A stretch of 64,000 bases of DNA, taken from NCBI GenBank assembly GCA_018268085.1, contig JAFDXE010000001.1, positions 62,001-126,000 of the forward strand. Reading direction: 5' to 3'. The position numbers and the translations under genes are program-made. This DNA comes from Bacteroidota bacterium (GTDB taxonomy: Bacteria > Bacteroidota > Bacteroidia > Chitinophagales > Chitinophagaceae). Positions 56,758-64,000 of the stretch are shown here, in pieces; position 1 is the first letter of the stretch, and each line of letters starts with the position of its first letter. The notes below the pieces were generated by a model. That model did not search any database and was not told the origin of the DNA. It saw only the letters and a program-made list of their open reading frames with translations.

Positions 56758-56901
56758 GAACAAAAAAGGTTAAAAAAAAGGGATTTATAGATTAATAACC
56801 GGGTAGCATGGCAGGCTTTTCTTCATTAAACTTTACTAGCTCAGCCTTCTGTCTGCCCATTCGCCACATCAAACCTGGGAGTTGTAAGTAGCTGGATCGT
56901 T

Positions 56902-58257
56902 CTATCCAATCTTCGTCTTCCACTTTCCTGATCTCATATATAACCACGACATCATAAATATTGACGTCCAGTAAATGAATTCATTACTCCATGCCACAGC
57001 AAGCGACACATAATGCAATTTCATAAAATACCAGGTGTAGGCAAGGTATAAGGTGATGGCAATAATCTCAATCAGGAGGTTCACTTTTGTTTTTCCGGTT
57101 CCTGTTACGCCATTCAACCAGATATTGGCAATACTCATAAATAGCATTCCAAGCGATATAATGCGTATAACAGGTATTCCCTCGGTAACAAAATTTGCGT
57201 CTTGTCCGAAGAGTTTAAAAAAAGCCTCCGGCACCAAATTCAGCAAACTCACCATCACGATACAACAACCAGCACTCAGCAACATGATCTTGTTGATTAC
57301 CTTCATCACCTGGTCTTCCCGTTTTTGTCCCATTAAATTACTCACCATCACATTACTCGTACTGGCAAATGCCCACACAAACACCCCAACCAGCCCAAAC
57401 ACATTCCGCATCGTATTGCTGATCTGTTTTGCCAGCGTACCTTTTGATTCTATCAGGAAGAAAAACACCAGCCAGGTTGTTACGCTTATAATGTATTGTA
57501 ATACGAGTGGGAGTGCTACCGTAAAAACTTCGTTACGGATCTTGCGGTTAAAGCCGAAGTCTTTTAGCAGGTTATATTTCTTTTTTAAGCCGGTAATACC
57601 CAGTACAACAAATACTACAATTAACCCGGTACATTCTGCAATAACAGAAGCAACCGCAGCACCATTAAAACCCATCACCGGGAAACCAGCTTTGCCAAAA
57701 ATGAGCAGGTAGTCGAATAAAATATTTACCAGGGCTTCAGAAATAAATCCAATCATCAGGTACCGGCTGTTCAGCGATGCTACTAAAAAAGCATTCCCCA
57801 TTTGAAATAAATACAGGAAAGGCAATCCAAATATCCGGATCTTAAGAAATTCCATTTCTGCAGGATAAGCGGCCGGATCGGCAACCGATTGCATAATCAG
57901 CGGGGCAACAAACCAGGTGAATGCAATACATACCAGTGAGAACTGGAGGCTGATGCGAATGCCTTGCGTTAATATCGTTTTAAAAATATCACTGTTACCT
58001 GCACCTGCATATTTTGAAAAAACCGTTTGCATGGAATTATTCAATCCATTACCCGCCACGGCAAAAATCAGGTAATAAACACCTGTAACACCTGCATTTC
58101 CCAAAGCTTCTCCACTCAACCTGCCCAGGAAAATGCTATTGATAAGCATGTTTAACTGAGGTATGAGAATGGCAAATGTGATGGGCAACGCAATGGATAA
58201 TATTTGCTTATTGCTTACTTCTACTTTTAAGTTCGTTATTGATCCTCCACTTTCCAT
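56902..58257 (-). CDS. MATE-family efflux transporter
   Basis: A 451-residue membrane protein with about 12 helices in two bundles. The pattern matches MATE multidrug or metabolite exporters: LNMLINSIFLGRLSGEALGNAG, MGNAFLVASLNSRYLMIG, TRNVFG-like TMRNVFGLVGVFVWAFASTSNVMVSNLMGQ, and INIWLNG-like SIANIWLNGVTGTGKT. It exchanges cations for a substrate that cannot be named. It is divergent from the DUF3822 gene 43 nt away. Confidence 0.9.
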   Translation of the reverse strand: MESGGSITNLKVEVSNKQILSIALPITFAILIPQLNMLINSIFLGRLSGEALGNAGVTGVYYLIFAVAGNGLNNSMQTVFSKYAGAGNSDIFKTILTQGIRISLQFSLVCIAFTWFVAPLIMQSVADPAAYPAEMEFLKIRIFGLPFLYLFQMGNAFLVASLNSRYLMIGFISEALVNILFDYLLIFGKAGFPVMGFNGAAVASVIAECTGLIVVFVVLGITGLKKKYNLLKDFGFNRKIRNEVFTVALPLVLQYIISVTTWLVFFFLIESKGTLAKQISNTMRNVFGLVGVFVWAFASTSNVMVSNLMGQKREDQVMKVINKIMLLSAGCCIVMVSLLNLVPEAFFKLFGQDANFVTEGIPVIRIISLGMLFMSIANIWLNGVTGTGKTKVNLLIEIIAITLYLAYTWYFMKLHYVSLAVAWSNEFIYWTSIFMMSWLYMRSGKWKTKIG

Positions 58258-58300
58258 AAGTCAGCAAAATTATCTTATTTTGCCTCCCTAAATATTTTAT

Positions 58301-59119
58301 TTGAAAGCATCATTCAACATACCTGTATCCGGCGATGTAAGCAAACAGGATCTTTTAATCGAAATCAGTGAGCATGGTTGTTTCCTCTTATGGTTTACAC
58401 GTACACCGTTCACCGTTACAGGCTTAAGTCTTTATCATTTTTCAACCTTACCTGCGGCAGAAGATATACTCAAAATTTTGGATGAGCAGGGGAGTAATAG
58501 TATAAATGCAGGAACCGTAACCATAACTTACGATTATAAACATTCGGTTTTGATCCCATCGGCATTTCATCAAAAACAAATTTCTGAAGCCGCGATTTCA
58601 CTGCTGTATGGCAATTGCGAAAACTTTGCCTATAACCAGGATAGCATTACATCTGCTGAAATCTACAACCATTACAGAGTGCCGGAAGCTGTTGCATCAC
58701 TGGTGGAAAAAAAATTCCCAAAATCAACTGTATTTCACTCTACCAGTCTTCAACTAGAGTTATTCAATAATGAAAAAGATTTATTGTATTGCATCTTTTT
58801 TCAAAGCAGCCTGAAGATCATCTTAATTAAAGATTCTGTACTGCAATTGGTTCAGCAATACAACTATTCGTTACCGGTAGATGCAGCCTACCATTTGCTG
58901 AACGCATGTGAGCAGTTTGATGTTCGGCCTTCAGAAATTCCATTACGACTCTGTGGAATGATTGAAGAAAAATCGAAATTATATGCGGAGATACACAACT
59001 ATTTCCTCGACATCAATTTCGACAGTCCGGCTGATACCAAATTTGCTAATGATGAGCTTTCGGCTTTACCGCTTCATTTTTTCAGTCACTTAACCAGGCT
59101 TGCATCATGCGTATCATAA
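58301..59119 (+). CDS. DUF3822 protein
   Basis: A 272-residue cytosolic protein of the DUF3822 family, an actin-like/ASKHA-related group of unknown function that often precedes rsmD in Bacteroidota. Typical phrases are the N-terminal LLIEISEHGCFLLWF and the C-terminal NYFLDINFDSP. The start is TTG at 58301, giving MKASFN. No ATG lies in a better place. It overlaps rsmD by 13 nt, so the two are translationally coupled. Confidence 0.8.
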   Translation: MKASFNIPVSGDVSKQDLLIEISEHGCFLLWFTRTPFTVTGLSLYHFSTLPAAEDILKILDEQGSNSINAGTVTITYDYKHSVLIPSAFHQKQISEAAISLLYGNCENFAYNQDSITSAEIYNHYRVPEAVASLVEKKFPKSTVFHSTSLQLELFNNEKDLLYCIFFQSSLKIILIKDSVLQLVQQYNYSLPVDAAYHLLNACEQFDVRPSEIPLRLCGMIEEKSKLYAEIHNYFLDINFDSPADTKFANDELSALPLHFFSHLTRLASCVS

Positions 59120-59646
59120 GCGGCATTCACGGTGGCAGGCGCATTTCTCCCCCGGCCAATATGCCTCATACCAGGCCTACAACGGATATTGCCAAAGAGG
59201 GTTTGTTCAACATCCTGCAAAACAATCTTGATATTGAAAAACTAAAGACACTCGATTTATTTGGTGGCACAGGATGCATCAGCTATGAACTGGCGAGCAG
59301 GGGCGCCACGAATTGCACTATTGTTGAAAAAGATCCAAAAATGTATGATTTCATAAAATCAACGGCTGCTTCGCTGAATTTTACGCAAATTAAAGTTGTG
59401 AAATCAGACGTATTTAAGTTTATCGAAACAACCGCTGACAAGTATGATTTCATCTTTGCCGGACCACCATATGCACTTACTACCATTGATGATCTGCCCA
59501 AACTTGTGTTTGAAAGGAAGTTACTAAACAAATCCGGATGGTTTGTACTGGAGCATACGCCGAGGAACGATTATAAGAAAACACCGCATTATAAAACGGA
59601 ACGCAATTATGGAACAACCATATTTTCTATCTTTATACAAGAATAA
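59107..59646 (+). CDS. rsmD: RsmD-type 16S rRNA (guanine-N2) methyltransferase
   Basis: A 179-residue SAM-dependent enzyme expected to methylate G966 of 16S rRNA. The N-terminal MRIISGIHGGRRISPP and RPTTDIAKEGLFNIL, and the SAM loop LDLFGGTGCISYELASRG, are typical. The catalytic motif that is usually (D/N)PP(Y/F) reads Ala118-Gly119-Pro-Pro-Tyr here: glycine replaces the acidic/amide residue that normally positions the target amine. The rest looks intact, so it may still be active through a neighbouring residue, or it may have drifted. Confidence 0.88.
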   Translation: MRIISGIHGGRRISPPANMPHTRPTTDIAKEGLFNILQNNLDIEKLKTLDLFGGTGCISYELASRGATNCTIVEKDPKMYDFIKSTAASLNFTQIKVVKSDVFKFIETTADKYDFIFAGPPYALTTIDDLPKLVFERKLLNKSGWFVLEHTPRNDYKKTPHYKTERNYGTTIFSIFIQE

Positions 59647-59693
59647 AATCAACACAATTTCATAATTTTTTTTTACGGGTTAAACAGATCAAT

Positions 59694-60752
59694 TTGCTTA
59701 AAAGTTTCAGATATCTTCTATTCCCGCTTTCACTTATTTATGGTGCGATCGTTTGGTTCCGTAATTTTCTATTCGATAAAAACATCCTTAAATCCTCCGG
59801 ATTTAATTTCCCCTTGATCTGTGTTGGAAACCTGGCTACAGGAGGAACGGGTAAAACCCCGATGACAGAATACCTGGTTACCGTATTGCAATCAAAATAT
59901 AAAACGGCAACGCTTAGCCGCGGTTACAAACGTAAGACAAAGGGATTTGCCATTGCAGATGAACGTACTACGGCCATTGATATTGGCGATGAGCCCATGC
60001 AGTTTCACCAGAAGTTTCCACATATTACCGTAGCCGTGGGAGAGGAGCGCCTGGTTGCCATTCCATTAATTTTACATGAACGTCCCGATACACAGGTAAT
60101 CATTCTCGACGACGCATTTCAGCATCGTTCGGTAAGAGCTGGCCTGAACCTCCTGCTTACCGATTATAAAAATCTTTACACCAGGGATCTTTTGTTGCCG
60201 GCAGGAGACCTTCGTGATATTAAGTCGAGCAGCAGGAGAGCTGATATCATTGTAGTTACCAAGTGTACATCTGATCTGTCGGAAGTTGAAAAAAATGAAC
60301 TGATCGAAGAACTTGATCCATTAGAAAATCAAAAAGTATTTTTTACTGAAATTGTGTATGCGCAACCCTATCATCTGTTTACAAAAACCACGGCACCTGT
60401 TTCATCCGCAGCCGACGTGTTATTGCTTTGTGGTATTGCCAATCCGAAGCCATTAAAAGAATTTCTGACAAAGCATTTCCATTCATACGATATGATTAAA
60501 TATGCGGATCACCATATTTTTACAAGCGACGATCTGAAAGAAATAAGAACACAATTTGAGAAAATTCAATCTTCCAATAAAATCATCTTAACTACAGAAA
60601 AAGATGCCGTACGGCTCGAAAAATTCAATACTGAGTTATCCGACTATCCCATATATGTGCTTCCTGTAAGTCATCGGTTCTTGTTTGATGAAGCTGAAAA
60701 GTTTAATCAGCAGATTTTTCAATTCATCGATTCGTTTAATACAAATGTCTAA
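59694..60752 (+). CDS. lpxK: Tetraacyldisaccharide 4'-kinase
   Basis: A 352-residue inner-membrane kinase that phosphorylates the lipid A precursor at the 4' position. The N-terminal membrane helix (FRYLLFPLSLIYGAIVWFRNFL) is followed by a Walker A VGNLATGGTGKTPMTEYL, then LSRGYKRKT, DDAFQHR (the catalytic region) and VTKCTSDL. The start codon is TTG at 59694. A lone lpxK next to rsmD is common in this phylum. Confidence 0.94.
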   Translation: MLKSFRYLLFPLSLIYGAIVWFRNFLFDKNILKSSGFNFPLICVGNLATGGTGKTPMTEYLVTVLQSKYKTATLSRGYKRKTKGFAIADERTTAIDIGDEPMQFHQKFPHITVAVGEERLVAIPLILHERPDTQVIILDDAFQHRSVRAGLNLLLTDYKNLYTRDLLLPAGDLRDIKSSSRRADIIVVTKCTSDLSEVEKNELIEELDPLENQKVFFTEIVYAQPYHLFTKTTAPVSSAADVLLLCGIANPKPLKEFLTKHFHSYDMIKYADHHIFTSDDLKEIRTQFEKIQSSNKIILTTEKDAVRLEKFNTELSDYPIYVLPVSHRFLFDEAEKFNQQIFQFIDSFNTNV

Positions 60753-60826
60753 TTTGTTTACCATCGCCTCCACAGGTAGCTTATAGTTACAGGTAAATAA
60801 TTAATTTTACATCTTACCCATCGCTA

Positions 60827-63655
60827 ATGAGATATCTGATACCGGTTTTCATTTTATTATTTATTACAGGAACCATCCAGGCACAACATACCATTGTAGT
60901 TAAAGGAATTGTTACCACTATTGAAGGGAAACCTTTACCTAATGCAACGGTTATGCTGTATTATAAAGGGAGTGCCGATACACTAAAAGCTGTTTCATCA
61001 GAAAACGGTTCCTTCCGGTTCAGCAATGCAAAAGCAAAAAACACGGGATTGATTGTGAGTTATGTGGGTTACAACACGTTTACTTCCAGTTACGATTTTA
61101 CAAATGAAACCGGTGAGCAGGAGATCAGCAATATTATCCTGAGCCCGGGTATTGCCACCTTGGAAAATGTTACACTTGAAGCATCGAAAATCCAGATTAA
61201 AGAAGATACCGTTTCGTACCGGATCGACAGTACCATGTATCGGAAAAACGATAACGTAGAAGAACTCCTGAAAAAATTACCCGGTGTACAGGTAGATAAA
61301 GACGGTACCGTAACTGCGCAGGGGAAGGAAGTAACAAAAGTAAAAGTAAATGGAAAAGAGTTTTTCGGCGGCGATGTGAGAACAGCCACAAGAGAATTGA
61401 ATGCAGATATGGTTGACAAAATCCAGATCATTGATGATTATGGAGACCAGGCTGCATTTACGGGTATTAAGGAAGGTGATCCTTCAAAAACAATGAATAT
61501 CCAGTTGAAGAAAGATAAGAACAAAGGCTATTTCGGAAATGTAACTGCAGGAGGAGGAACAGATAACCGTTATGTAACTTCTCTTTCTGTAAACCGGTTC
61601 AATAACGACCAGCAAATATCATTAATCGGCAACCTGAATAACAACAATGCCAGCCCGTTTAATTTTGGTGGACTGGGTGGTGCCATAGGCAACATGATGG
61701 TGAGTATGGCAAGAAGTATGGGAATTGGCCAGGGCGGTGGCGGAGTGGCGGCAACCCTGGGAAATTTTAATATTAGTGACGGGATCGGCACAACAAAATC
61801 TATAGGATTAAATTATACTGATGACTATGGTAAAAAGGTTTCGACCTATGGCAGTTATAGTTATTCACAAAAAGCATTTACTACAGTAAAAAGTATAGCG
61901 CAACAGAATTTTTCAAATACGCTATCTACTACTAATAACCAGTTGTCGAATGATTATACAATTACAGATAATCACCGCTTTTCTTATAATATCGAGGTTA
62001 AACCGGATTCGTTTAACAGTATAAAGTTTAGTCCTTCATTTACATACCGGAAAAGCAATAGTAATTTCAATGAAAATCACATCATTCTAAATGGGAATGA
62101 TGAAAAGTTAAACGATGGTTTTATCAATGAAGAAGCAATTTCAAAACTCCCGAATTACAGTGGCACGCTGCTGTTTAATCACCGGTTTTTAAAAAAGGGA
62201 AGAACCTTATCTATTAACCTGAACGGGGGAACATCAGGAACGGAAGGCACAGATGACATTCGTAACATCAATAATTATTATTTACCCCAGGGAACAGGCC
62301 CGGTACCGGTAAATCTGCCCAGGGAAAATCACCAGTTTATTCCCCAGGACAATACCAATCGTAATTACGGCGGTCGTGTTTCCTATATTGAGCCTTTAAG
62401 TAAAAGAAGAAGCCTGGAATTTAATTACGCATATAATTATCAATATACAGGCAATGACCGGAAGACATACAAAGTTGATTCTTCACTCGATAAAATATTT
62501 GTTGACAGCCTGAGCAGTGTGTACAACAATGTGTATGTAACAAACAGGTTGGGTGTGAACTTCAGGACCAATACAAAAAAATATAATTACACCGTTGGCC
62601 TGGCCGTTCAACCCGGATCTATAACCAGCAGTAACGACTTAAATCACCGTAACGACTATACGCAGCATCTTGTAAATTTTTACCCCGTAATCAGGTTTGC
62701 CTATAACTTTTCGAGGAGTCGTTCATTGAACTTAAATTACAACGGTTCAACAAATCAACCGGGGTATGCACAACTCAATCCGGTGCCCGATAACTCAAAT
62801 TCGCAATACATAACTATCGGCAACCCGGATCTGAAACCTGAGTTCACCAATACATTCAGCTCGAGGTATAATAATTTTGATTTCGTAAACGGAAATGTAT
62901 TCTTCGGAAGTATTAATTTTTCATTTACACAAGACAAGATCGTTACCAACACCAGGCAATTGGGATTCGGAACCCAGGAAACCAGGTATAAAAATGCAAA
63001 TGGTTTTTATACGGTAACGGCATTTTACAATATGTCGAGACCACAACAAAACCGAAAATATGTGGTAAACTGGGGTGGTAATGTTATTTACAACAATAAT
63101 ATTTCGTTTATAGATAACCGTAAGAATACAGCCAGGAACTGGGTAATCGGTCAGCGGTTGTCGGAAGATTTCAAAATTAAAAAATGGCTGGAAACAAATG
63201 CAACAGTAAATTTTAGTTTGAACAGTACAAAAAATACGGCTGAAATCCCCGGGCTGCTTAATACAACAATACGCACCTGGATTTTATCGAACTCAACCAG
63301 GATTTTCATAAGGGAAGATTTTGTTGTAAGTGTTGATCTTACCCATACTTTTAATTCAGGTTATACAGGTAACGTAAATGCGAATCCAAGGATCATAAAT
63401 GCAACGGTTGAAAAACAATTCCTGAAAAAGAAAAACCTGTCGGTAAAATTGCAGGCTTATGATATTCTTAATGAAAACAATGGCGTGAGCAGGACCGTGA
63501 AAGATAATTATATCACCGACACCAGAACCAACCGCCTGGCCAGATATTATATGCTCACTTTAGTGTTCCGCCTGAATAAATTTTTTGGCGATCAGCAGCA
63601 GATGAGAATGGGCGGTATGATGATGCAGGGACCGCCACCGGGAATGCGGCCATAA
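60827..63655 (+). CDS. Outer-membrane receptor-like beta-barrel protein
   Basis: A 942-residue exported protein. It has a signal peptide (TIQAQH), a carboxypeptidase-regulatory-like domain (VVKGIVTTIEGKPLPNATVML), and a plug-like segment with VEELLKKLPGVQVDKDGTVTAQGKEVTKVKVNGKEFFGGD. A barrel of the OMP_b-brl_3 type follows. The C-terminus is Met/Gly/Pro-rich (MRMGGMMMQGPPPGMRP), unlike a normal TonB-dependent barrel end. Relatives are TonB-linked receptors of unknown substrate. Confidence 0.85.
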   Translation: MRYLIPVFILLFITGTIQAQHTIVVKGIVTTIEGKPLPNATVMLYYKGSADTLKAVSSENGSFRFSNAKAKNTGLIVSYVGYNTFTSSYDFTNETGEQEISNIILSPGIATLENVTLEASKIQIKEDTVSYRIDSTMYRKNDNVEELLKKLPGVQVDKDGTVTAQGKEVTKVKVNGKEFFGGDVRTATRELNADMVDKIQIIDDYGDQAAFTGIKEGDPSKTMNIQLKKDKNKGYFGNVTAGGGTDNRYVTSLSVNRFNNDQQISLIGNLNNNNASPFNFGGLGGAIGNMMVSMARSMGIGQGGGGVAATLGNFNISDGIGTTKSIGLNYTDDYGKKVSTYGSYSYSQKAFTTVKSIAQQNFSNTLSTTNNQLSNDYTITDNHRFSYNIEVKPDSFNSIKFSPSFTYRKSNSNFNENHIILNGNDEKLNDGFINEEAISKLPNYSGTLLFNHRFLKKGRTLSINLNGGTSGTEGTDDIRNINNYYLPQGTGPVPVNLPRENHQFIPQDNTNRNYGGRVSYIEPLSKRRSLEFNYAYNYQYTGNDRKTYKVDSSLDKIFVDSLSSVYNNVYVTNRLGVNFRTNTKKYNYTVGLAVQPGSITSSNDLNHRNDYTQHLVNFYPVIRFAYNFSRSRSLNLNYNGSTNQPGYAQLNPVPDNSNSQYITIGNPDLKPEFTNTFSSRYNNFDFVNGNVFFGSINFSFTQDKIVTNTRQLGFGTQETRYKNANGFYTVTAFYNMSRPQQNRKYVVNWGGNVIYNNNISFIDNRKNTARNWVIGQRLSEDFKIKKWLETNATVNFSLNSTKNTAEIPGLLNTTIRTWILSNSTRIFIREDFVVSVDLTHTFNSGYTGNVNANPRIINATVEKQFLKKKNLSVKLQAYDILNENNGVSRTVKDNYITDTRTNRLARYYMLTLVFRLNKFFGDQQQMRMGGMMMQGPPPGMRP

Positions 63656-63673
63656 TGTGCATTCCGCGGCGTA

Positions 63674-64000
63674 TTATTTGGCAATAGCCATTTTCACTTT
63701 TTTATTTTTAATTTTTTCATTCTTTACGGCTTCCACAACAAATCCAATTTTAGATTTGCGGATAGCAACAAAAGATGAAAAATCTTTTACCTCAATCATT
63801 CCGATTTCGTCTTTTTTCAGGTGAGCTTTATTCGACAGGAAACCTACGATGTCTATTTTATTGATCTTATCCTTTTTACCGGCGGCAATAAACAGCGTGC
63901 TCCATTTCGGCTTTTCAGGCAGTGGTAAACCAGGCTGCAGTTCGAGGGCTGTTGTATCCGAAGTAATATAAGATGGTATTGTTTCTTCCGGCCCGATTAA
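63674..64000 (-). CDS. DEAD-box RNA helicase, C-terminal part (DbpA-type RNA-binding domain)
   Basis: The open frame enters from the right edge and stops at 63674, giving 108 C-terminal residues. WSTLFIAAGKKDKINKIDIVGFLSNKAHLKKDEIGMIEVKDFSSFVAI is the DbpA RNA-binding domain that follows the helicase core in DbpA/CsdA-like enzymes. It ends in a lysine-rich tail. The helicase motifs lie outside the window, so only the RNA-binding domain can be seen here. It converges with the receptor gene, 18 nt apart. Confidence 0.85.
   Translation of the reverse strand, partial: LIGPEETIPSYITSDTTALELQPGLPLPEKPKWSTLFIAAGKKDKINKIDIVGFLSNKAHLKKDEIGMIEVKDFSSFVAIRKSKIGFVVEAVKNEKIKNKKVKMAIAK

Noticed and set aside
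56792..56869. Minus-strand frame of 25 codons beyond the MATE stop, open upstream without a start
   Set aside because: It could be a small overlapping gene, or the remains of a longer one, but there is no start codon, RBS or family evidence to call it.
57053..57712. Long antisense frame of 219 codons opposite the MATE gene
   Set aside because: Shadow of the hydrophobic MATE sequence with no family features.
1..64000. tRNA, rRNA or riboswitch genes
   Set aside because: No cloverleaf, rRNA core or known riboswitch signature was recognised in the intergenic gaps. A covariance-model scan (tRNAscan-SE, Infernal with Rfam) would be decisive.

Overview
The window is a chromosomal stretch of a Bacteroidota bacterium, most likely a member of the Chitinophagaceae. 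The reasons are a SusC/SusD polysaccharide locus, a protein with a type IX secretion (gliding-motility) C-terminal domain, DUF1345, DUF3276, DUF3822, DUF4136 and DUF4249 family proteins, an approximately 285-residue primary sigma factor, and many upstream sequences matching the Bacteroidota -7 promoter element TAnnTTTG. No tRNA, rRNA, CRISPR array or complete insertion sequence was recognised.

Layout. 1-8.1 kb is housekeeping: a metallophosphoesterase, a GAF-domain protein, panD, fabF, and small hypothetical or membrane proteins. 8.1-10.0 kb holds a large surface protein with Ig-like repeats and a T9SS sorting domain. 10.1-24.2 kb is a beta-glucan utilisation locus on the minus strand: SusC, SusD, two surface lipoproteins, GH16, GH5, GH3, GH30 and a second GH16. 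It is transcribed divergently from a beta-propeller/LuxR-type membrane regulator (24.4-27.3 kb). The shared intergenic region carries paired TACATCA repeats. 27.4-31.1 kb has a cell-envelope signalling group: a LytS-type kinase, an ECF sigma factor, a probable anti-sigma protein and a secreted protein. 31.4-48.2 kb is mixed housekeeping: an ABC exporter, a DUF3276 protein, a secreted EEP hydrolase, a seven-haem cytochrome, pgi, threonine aldolase, rpoD, a DUF4249 lipoprotein, trxB, folB, a TPR protein, an M1 peptidase and acs.

48.2-55.5 kb is the most unusual part. Divergent from acs stands a lone IS1 InsA-like zinc-ribbon/HTH protein. It is followed by a porin, an MHS-type transporter with an inserted domain, two small membrane proteins, a CbrA-like SLC5-transporter/histidine-kinase fusion and a stand-alone receiver. 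Near-identical AGGTATAG-type repeats lie at the acs/regulator promoter and again before the porin. I infer a carboxylate (acetate-like) uptake, sensing and activation system controlled by a domesticated transposase DNA-binding protein. 55.6-64 kb holds an orphan hypothetical gene in an AT-rich region, a MATE transporter, a DUF3822 protein, rsmD, lpxK, a large outer-membrane receptor-like protein, and the C-terminal end of a DbpA-type RNA helicase running off the right edge.

A second theme is non-coding. At least seven intergenic sites carry degenerate 7-bp tandem repeats built from different words (GAATTRT/ATTCANN, TTAGTTR, GAGCTRT, ATTTCNN, ACTTTTT). Most of them sit just upstream of a start codon or a TAnnTTTG element.
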